This document shows, piece by piece, positions 1 through 9,397 of a stretch of 64,000 nucleotides of DNA. Each line of letters starts with the position of its first letter. Within the stretch, counting starts at the first letter, position 1. The translations under genes and the position numbers were made by a program. The notes beneath the pieces are model-generated. The model saw only the letters and a program-made list of their open reading frames with translations. It was not told the origin of the DNA and ran no database searches. Source of the DNA: Hydrogenophaga sp. (GTDB lineage Bacteria; Pseudomonadota; Gammaproteobacteria; Burkholderiales; Burkholderiaceae_C); NCBI GenBank assembly GCA_011391495.1, contig JAABQK010000002.1, positions 62,001 through 126,000 of the forward strand, given 5' to 3'.

Positions 1-218
1 AGAAAGCTCTTTCCCCGCCCCACCCCGCCAAACATGTAGACCCCGCGCGGAATCTCCGGCTTGACGAACATCTTCTTCAGAGCGTTCGAGCGGCGCTGCT
101 TGTAAGTCGCCCATTCGGCAGCGCAGCGTTCCAGCGCGTCGATGGCCCGCTGCTGGGCGGGGTCGGTGGTGTAGCCGCGCTCCTTGAGCGCGGCTTCGTA
201 GGTGCTGCGGACCGACAA
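1..218 (-). CDS. zapE: Cell division ATPase ZapE / AFG1-like (partial, N-terminal part)
   Basis: Translating the minus strand from a TTG at 216-218 gives about 72 residues that run off the window edge. They start LSVRSTYEAALKERGY and reach a Walker A motif, GGVGRGKS, just before the edge. The AAA+ P-loop and the position directly after lpd fit the ZapE/AFG1 family, which acts at the division site or in protein quality control. The frame has a stop overlapping the end of lpd and no ATG or GTG before the conserved region, so the TTG is the most plausible start. The gap to lpd is only 13 bases, so it is probably the last gene of the odh operon. The rest of the ATPase lies outside the window. Confidence 0.8.
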   Translation of the reverse strand, partial: MSVRSTYEAALKERGYTTDPAQQRAIDALERCAAEWATYKQRRSNALKKMFVKPEIPRGVYMFGGVGRGKSF

Positions 219-231
219 GGGCGAACCCGGA

Positions 232-1659
232 TCAGAAGTTCAGGGTTCGCTTGTCCACCGCGAGTGCGGCTTCCTTGGTCGCTTCCGACAGCGAAGGATG
301 CGCGTGGCAGATGCGGGCGATGTCTTCGGCACTCGCCTTGAACTCCATCGCCACCACCGCTTCGGCAATCAGCTCGGATGCCATTGGTCCGACGATGTGC
401 ACGCCCAGGATCTCGTCCGTCGTCGCGTCTGCCAGGAACTTCACCATACCTGTCGTGTCGCCCAGCGCGCGTGCGCGGCCATTCGCGAGGAAGGGGAAGG
501 TGCCGGCCTTGTACGCCACGCCGTCCGCCTTGAGCTGCTGCTCGGTGCGGCCGACCCAGGCGATCTCGGGACTGGTGTAGATGACCCAGGGGATGGTGTT
601 GAAGTTGACGTGTCCGTGCTGGCCGGCGATGCGCTCGGCCACGGCCACGCCTTCTTCTTCCGCCTTGTGCGCCAGCATCGGGCCACGCACCACGTCACCC
701 ACTGCCCAGACACCCGGCAGGCTGGTCCTGCACTCGGCATCGACCACGATGGCACCGCGCTCATCGAGCTGGAGACCCACGGCTTCGGCGTTCAGGCCGA
801 TGGTGTTGGGCACGCGACCGATCGAGACGATCAGCTTGTCGGCATCCAGCGTCAGGGCTTCGCCCTTGGCGTTGGTGTAGGTCACGCTCACGCCCTTCTT
901 GCCGGTCTTGATGTCGCCGACCTTCACGCCGAGCTCGATCTTCAGGCCCTGCTTGTCGAAGGCCTTCTTGGCTTCCTTGGCGATCTGCTCGTCCACCGCG
1001 CCCAGGAAGGTCGGCAGACCTTCGAGGATGGTGACGTCCGCGCCCAGACGGCGCCAGACCGAACCCATTTCCAGACCGATCACACCCGAGCCGATCAGCA
1101 CCAGCTTCTTGGGCACAGCGCCGATGCGCAGCGCGCCGTCGTTGGACAGCACGGTTTCTTCGTCGAAAGGCGTGCCGGGCAGTGCGCGGGCATTGGAGCC
1201 CGTGGCGACGATCACCTGCTTGCCCACCAGCGTCTCGGGCTTGTCCCCGGTCACCTGGATCTCGTAGCCGCCCTCCACGGCCTTCACAAAGGAACCTCGG
1301 CCGTGAAAGAACGTGATCTTGTTCTTCTTGAACAGGTACAGGATGCCGTCGTTGTTCTGCTTCACGACGGTGTCCTTGCGGCCGACCATCTTCGCCACGT
1401 CCATCGTCACCTTGCCGGTGCTGATGCCATGGTCGGCAAAGTGGTGGCTGGCATGCTCGAAGTGCTCACTGGACTGCAGCAGCGCCTTGGAGGGGATGCA
1501 ACCGACGTTGGTGCAGGTGCCGCCCGGAGCCGGGCCGCCGGCCGGGTTTTTCCATTCGTCGATGCAGGCGACCTTGAAACCCAGCTGGGCGGCGCGAATG
1601 GCGGCGATGTAACCACCGGGACCGGCACCGATGGCGATCACATCAAAAGATTGGGACAT
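232..1659 (-). CDS. lpdA: Dihydrolipoyl dehydrogenase (E3 of 2-oxoglutarate dehydrogenase)
   Basis: 475 residues, normal length for E3. The FAD-binding GxGxxG (GAGPGG, residues 11-16) comes first, then the redox disulfide in [13 protein letters not shown] (Cys49 and Cys54), then an NAD-binding GSGVIGLE around 193, and the C-terminal HAHPSLSEA active-site His-Glu segment. It reoxidises the dihydrolipoyl group of E2 with NAD. It lies downstream of odhA, odhB and a small PspC gene on the same strand (27-base gap), so it is the dedicated E3 of the 2-oxoglutarate complex, though it may also serve other lipoyl complexes. Confidence 0.96.
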   Translation of the reverse strand: MSQSFDVIAIGAGPGGYIAAIRAAQLGFKVACIDEWKNPAGGPAPGGTCTNVGCIPSKALLQSSEHFEHASHHFADHGISTGKVTMDVAKMVGRKDTVVKQNNDGILYLFKKNKITFFHGRGSFVKAVEGGYEIQVTGDKPETLVGKQVIVATGSNARALPGTPFDEETVLSNDGALRIGAVPKKLVLIGSGVIGLEMGSVWRRLGADVTILEGLPTFLGAVDEQIAKEAKKAFDKQGLKIELGVKVGDIKTGKKGVSVTYTNAKGEALTLDADKLIVSIGRVPNTIGLNAEAVGLQLDERGAIVVDAECRTSLPGVWAVGDVVRGPMLAHKAEEEGVAVAERIAGQHGHVNFNTIPWVIYTSPEIAWVGRTEQQLKADGVAYKAGTFPFLANGRARALGDTTGMVKFLADATTDEILGVHIVGPMASELIAEAVVAMEFKASAEDIARICHAHPSLSEATKEAALAVDKRTLNF

Positions 1660-1686
1660 GTTGAAACTCTCGTGTTGGGGCCGGCC

Positions 1687-2007
1687 TCATTCGGCAGGCA
1701 CAAAAATCCACAGCAGGATGTAGAGCACCAGGCCCGTACCCCCGGCAAAAAAAAGCACCGCCAGCAGCAGGCGCCAGATCCAGGACTCCACACCGGTGGC
1801 GGAGGCGATACCGCCACACACCCCGGCGATCCACTTGTCGGAAGTGGAGCGGCGCAGGCTGTTGAGCGACTGCGCCAGCTTCGACGGAGACTCCGCACCC
1901 GACCCGATTCCCAGCAGCCGGGCTTTCGCCCGTTCGAACTCTTCCGTGGACAGGCTGCCGCGCTCGCGCAGCTGTTCCAGCTTCAGCAGTTCGTCGGCCA
2001 GGGACAT
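1687..2007 (-). CDS. SHOCT-PspC domain membrane protein
   Basis: 106 residues. Residues 1-33 (MSLADELLKLEQL..., then GSLSTEEFERAKARLL) look like a SHOCT domain, a short helical oligomerisation module. Residues 55-106 resemble PspC: SDKWIAGVCGGIA followed by a hydrophobic span ending LYILLWIFVPAE. PspC proteins are inner-membrane stress sensors or anti-toxins in the phage-shock response, but no other psp gene is nearby. It sits inside the odh operon, 19 bases after odhB and 27 before lpd, so it must be co-transcribed with the TCA-cycle complex. Why a PspC-like protein belongs there is unknown; it may respond to membrane energy state (inference). Confidence 0.85.
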   Translation of the reverse strand: MSLADELLKLEQLRERGSLSTEEFERAKARLLGIGSGAESPSKLAQSLNSLRRSTSDKWIAGVCGGIASATGVESWIWRLLLAVLFFAGGTGLVLYILLWIFVPAE

Positions 2008-2026
2008 GATCGGGTTCCTTCGGAGC

Positions 2027-3301
2027 TCAGATGTCGAACAGCAGGCGGGCCGGGTCTTCCAGCGCTTCCTTCATCGCCACCAGACCCAGCACGGCTTCGC
2101 GGCCGTCGATGATGCGGTGGTCGTAGGACATGGCGAAGTAGTTCATGGGACGCACCACCACCTGGCCGTTCTCCACCATGGCGCGGTCCTTGGTGGCGTG
2201 AACACCCAGGATGGCCGACTGTGGCGGGTTGATGATGGGGGTGGACATCATCGAGCCGAAGGTGCCGCCGTTGGAAATCGAGAACGTGCCACCGGTCATG
2301 TCGTCCATGCTCAGCTTGCCCTCCTTCGCCTTCTGGCCGAACTCGGCGATCTTCTTCTCGATGTCGGCAAAGCTCATCTGGTCGGCGTTGCGCAGGATGG
2401 GCACGACCAGACCGCGCGGCGAACCGACGGCGATGCCGATGTCGAAATAGCCGTGGTAGACGATGTCGTTGCCGTCCACCGATGCATTGAGCACCGGGAA
2501 CTTCTTGAGCGCGTGCACAGCGGCCTTCACGAAGAAGCTCATGAAGCCCAGCTTCACGCCGTGTTCCTTTTCAAACCGCTCCTGCATGCGCTTGCGCATC
2601 TCCATGACCGGAGCCATGTTGATCTCGTTGAACGTGGTCAGGATGGCGTTGGTTGATTGCGATTGCAGCAGCCGCTCTGCGACGCGGGCACGCAAGCGGG
2701 TCATGGGCACACGCTCTTCCGGGCGGTCGCCCAGATCGGGCGCCACGGTCGCCACCTGAGGCAGCGACCTGGTCGGCGCACCGGTCGGGATCGCCACCGG
2801 CGCAGCCACGGCGGCCTTGGCGCCGCCGGCGACCGCAGCGAGCACGTCACCCTTGGTCACGCGACCGTCTTTGCCACTGCCGGCCACCGACGCGGCGGCA
2901 AGGTTGTTGTCGGCCAGCAGCTTGGCCGCTGCGGGCATGGCCACACCGGCCTTGGACTGGGATGCCACAGCCGCAGCCGCAGGCGCCGCCGCCACGGGGG
3001 CGGGCGCTGCAGCAGCCGGCGCCGGCACCGCAGCGACCGAGGCCACGGCACCCGCCACAGCGGCGGTGTCGATGCGCGCAATCACCTGCTCGGCGGCCAC
3101 GGTCGCACCGTCGCCTTGCAGAATTTCGACGATCACGCCCGCGGAAGGCGCAGGGCATTCCAGCACAACCTTGTCGGTTTCGATGTCGATCAGGATTTCA
3201 TCGACGGCGACAGCGTCACCGACCTTCTTCTTCCACTGCAGCAGGGTGGCCTCGGCCACGGACTCGGAGAGCTGCGGAACTTTGACTTCTACGATTGCCA
3301 T
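2027..3301 (-). CDS. odhB: Dihydrolipoyllysine succinyltransferase (E2 of 2-oxoglutarate dehydrogenase)
   Basis: 424 residues from the ATG at 3301 ([15 protein letters not shown]). The open frame extends about 29 codons further upstream, but that part lacks family character, and AGAAGACAC lies just before this ATG. Domains: one N-terminal lipoyl domain with the lipoylated lysine in ETDKVVLE (Lys44), a long Ala/Pro-rich linker (about 85-140), an E3-binding domain, and the catalytic acyltransferase core with [12 protein letters not shown] near the C-terminus. It transfers the succinyl group to CoA. It follows odhA by 93 bases. Confidence 0.96.
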   Translation of the reverse strand: MAIVEVKVPQLSESVAEATLLQWKKKVGDAVAVDEILIDIETDKVVLECPAPSAGVIVEILQGDGATVAAEQVIARIDTAAVAGAVASVAAVPAPAAAAPAPVAAAPAAAAVASQSKAGVAMPAAAKLLADNNLAAASVAGSGKDGRVTKGDVLAAVAGGAKAAVAAPVAIPTGAPTRSLPQVATVAPDLGDRPEERVPMTRLRARVAERLLQSQSTNAILTTFNEINMAPVMEMRKRMQERFEKEHGVKLGFMSFFVKAAVHALKKFPVLNASVDGNDIVYHGYFDIGIAVGSPRGLVVPILRNADQMSFADIEKKIAEFGQKAKEGKLSMDDMTGGTFSISNGGTFGSMMSTPIINPPQSAILGVHATKDRAMVENGQVVVRPMNYFAMSYDHRIIDGREAVLGLVAMKEALEDPARLLFDI

Positions 3302-3394
3302 GTGTCTTCTACCTTGATTGTTTTCAGGGGCGCTGCGTGCACCGGGCGCGTGGTCGTTCAGGACCCGTGCGCCGGGTGCCGGCGTCATGCCCGG

Positions 3395-6286
3395 TTATTT
3401 CGTGAGGATGAAACCCTTGAGTTTGCCGAAAGCGGCCTCGATCAGGGTCTTCTGCTGCTCCTGGTGCAAGTGCGCATAACCCACGGCAGGCGACGCCGAT
3501 GCGGCGCGACCGGCGTAACCGAGCTTCTGTCCGTCGAGCATGTTCTCGTGGATGTAGTGCTGCACGAAGAACCAGGCGCCCTGGTTCTGCGGCTCGTCCT
3601 GGCACCACACGATCTCGGAGGCGTTCGGATATTTCTTCACCTCGGCGGCAAACACCTTGTGCGGGAAGGGGTAGAGCTGCTCCACACGCAGGATCGCCAC
3701 GTCATCGGCGGCCTTCTCTTCACGCTTCTTGACCAGGTCGTAGTAGACCTTGCCCGAGCAGCAGATGATGCGCTTGACCTTTTCGGCCTTCTTCACCACG
3801 TCGGCGTCCTGTTCCGGGATCACGGTCTGGAAACTGCCTTTCGTGAACTCGGACACCGGCGAGGTCGCGTCCTTGTTGCGCAGCAGCGACTTGGGTGTGA
3901 AGATGACCAGCGGCTTGCGCAGGTTGCGCACCATCTGGCGGCGCAGCACATGGAAGATCTGGCTCGCCGTGGTCGGCTGCACGAGCTGCATGTTGGTGTC
4001 CGCGGCCATCTGCATGAAACGCTCCAAGCGCGCCGAACTGTGCTCGGGACCCTGCCCCTCATAGCCGTGCGGCAGCATCAGCGTGATGCCGTTGACACGA
4101 CCCCACTTCACCTCGCCCGATGCGATGAACTGGTCGATCACCACCTGCGCACCGTTGGCGAAATCGCCAAACTGCGCTTCCCAGATCACCAGGGTGTTCG
4201 GGTCGTTCGACGCATAACCGTATTCAAACGCCAGCACGGCCTCTTCGGACAGGATGGAGTCGATCACCACGAACGGAGCCTGGTTGTCGGCCACGTTCTG
4301 CAGTGGCGTGTAGGTGCCTTCGTTCCACTTCTCGCGGTTCTGGTCGTGGATGACCGCATGGCGATGGGTGAAGGTGCCACGACCGGAATCTTCTCCGGAC
4401 AGACGCACCGGGAAGCCACTCGCGACCAGTGAGGCGAAGGCCATATGCTCGCCCATGCCCCAGTCCACCGGAATATCGCCACGTCCCATGGCCGCGCGGT
4501 CTGCGTACACCTTCTTCACCAGCTGGTGCGGTGTCACGCTCTCGGGGATGGAGGTCAGGCGCTCGGCCAGACGCTTCCACTCGGCCATCGGAATGGCGGT
4601 GTCGCCAGCGTCGGTCCATTTCTTGCCCAGAAAGGGGCTCCAGTCAACGGCGTACTTGCTCTTGAAATTGGTCAGCACCGGGTCCACCGTGTGGCGGCCG
4701 GCATCCAGCGCCGCGCGGTAGGCACGGGCCATGTCGTCGCCCAGCGTTTCGCCCAGTCCCTGCGCGGCCAGACGGTCGGCGTAGAGTTTCCGGGTACCCG
4801 GGTGGGCGCTGATCTTCTTGTACATCAGCGGCTGGGTCAGGCTGGGGGTGTCCTGCTCGTTGTGGCCCAGCTTGCGGAAGCAGATGATGTCCACCACCAC
4901 ATCCTTGCGGAAGGTCATGCGGTATTCCAGCGCGAGCTGGGTGGCCAGCACCACGGCTTCGGGGTCATCTCCGTTGACGTGCAGTACCGGCGACTCGACA
5001 CCCTTGACGATGTCGGTGCAATACAGGGTGGATCGCAGGTCGCGAGGGTCGGAGGTGGTGAAACCGATCTGGTTGTTGATGATCAGGTGCACCGTGCCGC
5101 CGGTCGTGTAACCGCGGGTCGCGGCCAGCGCCAGGGTTTCCTGGTTCACGCCCTGGCCGGCAAAGGCGGCGTCGCCATGCACCAGCACCGGCAGCACCTG
5201 CTTGCCCAGCGGATCCCCGCGGCGGTCCATGCGGGCGCGCACCGAACCTTCGACCACCGGGTTCACGATTTCAAGGTGTGACGGGTTGAACGCCAACGAG
5301 AGGTGGACCGGGCCACCGGGGGTGGTCACGTCCGAGCTGAAGCCCTGATGGTATTTCACATCACCGGCAGGCAGTTCTTCGGGAGCGGTGTGGTCGAACT
5401 CGGCAAACAGGTCCTTGGGCATCTTGCCCAGGGTGTTGACCAGCACGTTCAGTCGGCCACGGTGCGCCATACCGATCACGATCTCCTGCACGCCCTGTGC
5501 GCCGGCCTGCTGGATCACCTCGTCCATGGCGGCGATGAAACTCTCGCCCCCTTCCAGCGAAAAGCGCTTCTGGCCCACGTACTTGGTGTGCAGGAAGCGC
5601 TCAAGGCCCTCGGCCGCGGTCAGGCGGTCCAGGATGGCTTTTTTCTTTTCGGCATTGAACGCCGGCTTGCTGCGGATCGACTCCAGCTTTTCCTGCCACC
5701 AGCGCTTCTGCGTCTGGTCGCTGATGTACATGTACTCGGCGCCGATGCTGCTGCAATAGGTCTCGCGCAGTGCATTGAGCAGATCGCGCAAGGACATGAC
5801 TTCCTTGCCGAAGAACGTGTTGCTGGTGTTGAACACGGTCTCGAAGTCGGCGTCGGAAAATCCATAGAAGGCCGGATCGAGTTCGGGAATATGGTCGCGC
5901 TCGGTGCGCTTGAGCGGATCCAGGTCGGCCCAGCGCGAACCGACGTTGCGATAAGCCGCAATCAACTGCTGGACAGCGACGCGCTTGCGACCGAGATCGG
6001 AGTCTGCACCAGCGGCCACCACCACACGGGTGCCGCCTTGCTTGGCTCGCTCGGCAAAGGCATTGATGACGGGCAGGTGCGGCACGTCGCGTGCATCGCT
6101 GCCGTCAACGGCGGGCACGTGCTGCAGTGCGTCGAAATAACTGCGCCAGGTTTCAGACACGCTACCCGGGTTTTCCAGGTAGTTTTCATACATCTCTTCC
6201 ACGTACGGCGCGTTGCCGCCAAAGAGGTAAGAGTTGCTTTTGTAGGCAACATAGACGTTGCCCGTGTTGGCTTGGGAATCGCTCAT
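3395..6286 (-). CDS. odhA: 2-oxoglutarate dehydrogenase E1 component
   Basis: 963 residues, the usual size for thiamine-diphosphate-dependent E1o. Recognisable E1o segments include the N-terminal SYLFGGNAPYVEEMYENYL, GMAHRGRLNVLVNTLGK, HGDAAFAGQGVNQE and LPHGYEGQGPEHSSAR. It decarboxylates 2-oxoglutarate and succinylates the lipoyl group of OdhB in the TCA cycle. A good ribosome-binding site, ACGGAGGTC, lies about 9 bases before the ATG at 6286. First gene of the odhA-odhB-PspC-lpd-zapE unit; the promoter must lie in the 389-base gap upstream. Confidence 0.97.
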   Translation of the reverse strand: MSDSQANTGNVYVAYKSNSYLFGGNAPYVEEMYENYLENPGSVSETWRSYFDALQHVPAVDGSDARDVPHLPVINAFAERAKQGGTRVVVAAGADSDLGRKRVAVQQLIAAYRNVGSRWADLDPLKRTERDHIPELDPAFYGFSDADFETVFNTSNTFFGKEVMSLRDLLNALRETYCSSIGAEYMYISDQTQKRWWQEKLESIRSKPAFNAEKKKAILDRLTAAEGLERFLHTKYVGQKRFSLEGGESFIAAMDEVIQQAGAQGVQEIVIGMAHRGRLNVLVNTLGKMPKDLFAEFDHTAPEELPAGDVKYHQGFSSDVTTPGGPVHLSLAFNPSHLEIVNPVVEGSVRARMDRRGDPLGKQVLPVLVHGDAAFAGQGVNQETLALAATRGYTTGGTVHLIINNQIGFTTSDPRDLRSTLYCTDIVKGVESPVLHVNGDDPEAVVLATQLALEYRMTFRKDVVVDIICFRKLGHNEQDTPSLTQPLMYKKISAHPGTRKLYADRLAAQGLGETLGDDMARAYRAALDAGRHTVDPVLTNFKSKYAVDWSPFLGKKWTDAGDTAIPMAEWKRLAERLTSIPESVTPHQLVKKVYADRAAMGRGDIPVDWGMGEHMAFASLVASGFPVRLSGEDSGRGTFTHRHAVIHDQNREKWNEGTYTPLQNVADNQAPFVVIDSILSEEAVLAFEYGYASNDPNTLVIWEAQFGDFANGAQVVIDQFIASGEVKWGRVNGITLMLPHGYEGQGPEHSSARLERFMQMAADTNMQLVQPTTASQIFHVLRRQMVRNLRKPLVIFTPKSLLRNKDATSPVSEFTKGSFQTVIPEQDADVVKKAEKVKRIICCSGKVYYDLVKKREEKAADDVAILRVEQLYPFPHKVFAAEVKKYPNASEIVWCQDEPQNQGAWFFVQHYIHENMLDGQKLGYAGRAASASPAVGYAHLHQEQQKTLIEAAFGKLKGFILTK

Positions 6287-6675
6287 AAATCCGCTGACCT
6301 CCGTTTCCCTTCGGGAAACATTAGCTGGTTAAAGAAAACCTCCCGCGACACGGCTGGACCGAATGGCGGATGCGACAGTGACTGTGGAAGGACCTGACTG
6401 CGAGGCGCGATTGTGCCACCTCGACCATCCGACAGGTAAAAAGAATCCCGCTCGCGCAGGCAGAAGGTAAGAATTTCGGTGCGGCGTGGCCCATTCGCAC
6501 AGGCGACAGCGTGGCGTCAGGCTCAGCAGTTTGCACACGCCCGAATGGCCTCAATGCAAGCAGCTTTGGGGCAACGGCGTAAGCTCAGATGGGGTCGTGT
6601 TCGCTTGTCAGGTGGCAGAGTCACGCATTGCGCGTGGAGCCAGCTCTCAGGAGGCCGCGTGTGCCCGCTGTGGCA
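6287..6675. other. Intergenic region upstream of odhA
   Basis: 389 bases between odhA and the 3' end of the ArsR-type gene, both on the minus strand. It should hold the odhA promoter. A weak sigma70-like pair on the minus strand (TTACCT, 18 bases, CACAAT) ends near 6410, but neither hexamer is close to consensus. The short open frames here lack ribosome sites and protein-like composition. I see no RNA gene or strong terminator. Confidence 0.4.
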
Positions 6676-7050
6676 TCAGGAGACCAAGCGTGGAGACAGT
6701 CGCTCAGACGCGGGCACTGCGGTGGGCTCGTCCATTTCGATGGCAATCTGGGTGCAAACGGTACGGCACAGCGTTACCGCCTTCTCGCTTTGAACCCGGT
6801 AGATCACCTGTGTACCATCCTTGCGCTTGGCCAGCACACCGGCTCGGTACAGAAGGTTCAGATGCTGCGACAGATTGGGCTGCGTCGTGTCAATTTCCTG
6901 CAGCAACTCGGAAACCGACTTTTCCTTGTCGCACAGAGCACTGAGGATACGCAAGCGCATGGGCGTGGCCAATACGCCAAAGAGCTCGGCGGCGAGCTCA
7001 AAGACGCGAACCTTTTCCACGTTCGCTTCGGATTCGATCATTTGGTCCAT
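6676..7050 (-). CDS. ArsR/SmtB-family transcriptional regulator, cysteine-containing
   Basis: 124 residues from the ATG at 7050; another in-frame ATG at 7080 gives 134. A winged helix-turn-helix is clear: LFGVLATPMRLRILSAL, then SVSELLQEIDTTQPNLSQHL and a wing with KRKDGTQVIYRV. The family represses promoters in response to metals or reactive sulfur. Cys40 lies in the helix before the HTH and Cys95/Cys99 in the C-terminal helix (LCRTVCTQ), a layout reminiscent of thiol-based sensors such as BigR/SqrR, though the spacing differs. The ELCVGDL metal motif is absent. No obvious target gene is adjacent; prpE upstream is separated by two hairpins. Confidence 0.85.
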   Translation of the reverse strand: MDQMIESEANVEKVRVFELAAELFGVLATPMRLRILSALCDKEKSVSELLQEIDTTQPNLSQHLNLLYRAGVLAKRKDGTQVIYRVQSEKAVTLCRTVCTQIAIEMDEPTAVPASERLSPRLVS

Positions 7051-7093
7051 AGCTTGCAGCTTATTGGTCAATATAAGCATGCATGATACTTAG

Positions 7094-7119
7094 AAAACCC
7101 GACGAAGCCCACGGGTTTT
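7094..7119. terminator. Short hairpin with T-runs on both sides
   Basis: AAAACCCG (7094-7101) pairs perfectly with CGGGTTTT (7112-7119) across a 10-base loop. T/A runs flank it, so it could act in either direction. It lies between the prpE 3' end and the ArsR-type gene, as a second hairpin after the stronger one at 7159-7190. Confidence 0.5.
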
Positions 7120-7154
7120 TGAACGGTTTGGTCGTGAACGGGACAGCCGAAGAT

Positions 7155-7190
7155 GGAAAACCCGGTGCAGCCATACCGCCACACCGGGTT
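7155..7190 (-). terminator. Rho-independent terminator after prpE
   Basis: On the minus strand AACCCGGTG and CACCGGGTT (plus coordinates 7182-7190 and 7159-7167) form a 9-bp stem with a 14-base loop, followed by a short T-rich tail. It lies 35 bases past the prpE stop codon. Confidence 0.65.
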
Positions 7191-7225
7191 CGGACAGAGA
7201 CACCGCCAGCGGTTCCCGGCCCCGA

Positions 7226-9127
7226 TCAGCCCTGCATGTCCCGGATCTGCTGGAGTGCCGCTGGATCGTCCATGGTGGTGAGATCGCCCGCATCGCGACC
7301 TTCGCAAACAGCTTGTATGGCGCGGCGCAACAGCTTGCCACTGCGCGTCTTTGGCAGCACCGTCACAAAACGCACCCGCGCCGGACGCGCCACCGCGCCG
7401 AGCTGCTCGTCGACCAGCTTCATGACCTCTCCTTCGAGCTTGAGCCGTGCCGCTTCGTCGGTCAGCAAAGACGCGTCTTTCACCACCGCGAACGCCATGG
7501 CCACCTGCCCCTTGAGCTGGTCGGCGACGCCCACCACCGCCACCTCGGCGATGCGCGGATGGCTGGAGATGCTTTCTTCAATCTCGCGCGTACCCAGGCG
7601 GTGCCCGGCCACGTTGATCACGTCGTCGGTACGGCCGAGGATGAAGTAGTAGCCGTCAGCGTCGCGGATACCCCAGTCGAAGGTGCTGTACACCATCTTG
7701 CCCGGCACGCTGGACCAATAGGTCTTGACGAAGCGCTCGTCATCGCCCCAGATCGTCTGCATGCAGCCGGGTGGCAGCGGCCCTTCCACCGCCACGACAC
7801 CCTTTTGGTTGCCGCCTTTGAGTTCGGCACCGGTCTGGTCGTCGAGCAGTTTCACGTCATAGCCATAGACCGCCTTGCCCGGCGAGCCGAACTTGCTGTC
7901 GGCCTTTTCCACACCGTTGCAGATGGCCAGGATCGGCCAGCCCGTCTCGGTCTGCCAGTAGTTGTCGACGATGGGTTTGCCTAGCTCGTCCGAAATCCAT
8001 TTCGCAGTCGGTTCGTCCAGCGGCTCACCGGCCAGAAACAACGCCTTGAGGCTGGAGAGATCGTATTTTTTGATGAACGAAGAGTCGTACTTCTTGAGCA
8101 CGCGCACCGCGGTAGGCGCACTGAACATCACCGACACCTTGTACTTCTCGACCAGGCTCCACCAGATGCCGGCGTCTGGCCGGATCGGCAAACCTTCGTA
8201 CATGATGGTCGCCATGCCGCCGATCAGCGGACCGTAGATGATGTAACTGTGCCCCACCACCCATCCGATGTCACTGGTGGAGAAATAGGTCTCACCGGGT
8301 TGGCCCATGTAGATATGCTTCATAGAAGCGGCCAGTGCCACGGTATAGCCGCCGGTGTCGCGCTGCACGCCTTTGGGTTTGCCGGTGGTGCCGCTGGTGT
8401 AGAGGGTGTAGCTCGGGTGCGTGGCATCGACCCATTCGCAAGGCACCACGGTGTCCATGTGGGTCGCGCGCTCGACAGCGTAGTCCACATCGCGGCCTTC
8501 GACAGCGCTGAACACTGCCAGACCGCGGTTGACCATCACGACCTTGGCCGGCTTGTGCGCCGACAGCTTGATGGCTTCGTCCAGCAGTGGCTTGTATTCC
8601 ACCACCTTGCCGCCGCGCGAGCCGGCATCGGCGCTGACGATGGCCACCGGCGAAGCGTCTTCGATGCGGCTGGCCAGCGCGTGGCTGGCGAAGCCCCCGA
8701 AGACCACCGAGTGGATGGCGCCGATGCGCACGCAGGCCAGCATGGCAAACGCGGCTTCCGGAATCATGGGCATGTAGATCAGCACGCGGTCACCCTTCTT
8801 CACCCCCTGGCGCTGCAGGATGGCCGCCATGCGCTGCACCTCGGCGTGCAGTTCACGGAAGCTGTAGACCTTCTCCATGTTGGTCTCGGTCGAGACGAAG
8901 ATCAGCGCGTTCTGCTCGGCGCGGTCCTTCAGGTGGCGGTCCACCGCGTTGTGACAAAGGTTGGTCAGGCCGCCCTCGAACCAGCGCGCGAACGGCGGTT
9001 TGTCGTAGTTGCAGACGCGGTCAAAGGGCTTGTGCCAGTCCACCAGCGCTGCCTGCTCGGCCCAGAACGCGTCGCGGTCCTCGATCGAACGGCGGTGGAA
9101 TTCGGCGTAGCTCTGTGGGTTGCTCAT
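7226..9127 (-). CDS. prpE: Propionate-CoA ligase
   Basis: 633 residues from the ATG at 9127 (MSNPQSYAEFHRRS), which has CAGGAGA just upstream; the longer open frame upstream is not protein-like. It is an adenylate-forming acyl-CoA synthetase: P-loop YTSGTTGKPKGV, NYWQTETGWP, the DWGIRDADGYYFILGRTDD hinge region, and a C-terminal TRSGKLLRR with the catalytic lysine that is acetylated in this family. Segments such as PPFARWFEGGLTNLCHNAVDRH match the PrpE branch rather than acetyl-CoA synthetase. It activates propionate, and probably acetate, to the CoA thioester. No prpBCD genes are in the window. Confidence 0.9.
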   Translation of the reverse strand: MSNPQSYAEFHRRSIEDRDAFWAEQAALVDWHKPFDRVCNYDKPPFARWFEGGLTNLCHNAVDRHLKDRAEQNALIFVSTETNMEKVYSFRELHAEVQRMAAILQRQGVKKGDRVLIYMPMIPEAAFAMLACVRIGAIHSVVFGGFASHALASRIEDASPVAIVSADAGSRGGKVVEYKPLLDEAIKLSAHKPAKVVMVNRGLAVFSAVEGRDVDYAVERATHMDTVVPCEWVDATHPSYTLYTSGTTGKPKGVQRDTGGYTVALAASMKHIYMGQPGETYFSTSDIGWVVGHSYIIYGPLIGGMATIMYEGLPIRPDAGIWWSLVEKYKVSVMFSAPTAVRVLKKYDSSFIKKYDLSSLKALFLAGEPLDEPTAKWISDELGKPIVDNYWQTETGWPILAICNGVEKADSKFGSPGKAVYGYDVKLLDDQTGAELKGGNQKGVVAVEGPLPPGCMQTIWGDDERFVKTYWSSVPGKMVYSTFDWGIRDADGYYFILGRTDDVINVAGHRLGTREIEESISSHPRIAEVAVVGVADQLKGQVAMAFAVVKDASLLTDEAARLKLEGEVMKLVDEQLGAVARPARVRFVTVLPKTRSGKLLRRAIQAVCEGRDAGDLTTMDDPAALQQIRDMQG

Positions 9128-9397
9128 GAGGGTCTCCTGCGTGGTGGTTTTGTGTCCCGGCGAACATTCGCCTCCGTGAAAACCCGGAGGGTGCAAACTG
9201 AATTCATAATTATGGAGCCCATACTTTCGAGAGTCTGACACCGGATCAAACGCCAGCTGAAGCCACCCCGTACCTCGCTCAGGTGCACCCACCGAGAACC
9301 AATGTTCGCCATAAGATGGACAGCCCGGCAGCGCTCACCTCGCAGGGCAGCAACCCGTCTTGGTAACGAGATCTCCCAATGTGCCTATTTGCCGTGA

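Noticed and set aside
202-2112. Long plus-strand frames opposite lpd (636 codons), and similar ones opposite odhB, clpB, ppsA and the symporters
   Set aside because: They mirror strongly supported genes on the other strand, are rich in His/Arg/Gln as expected from antisense of high-GC codons, and lack ribosome sites and domains.
7226-9127. Acetyl-CoA synthetase (acs)
   Set aside because: Length and conserved blocks fit PrpE better, although activity on acetate is possible.
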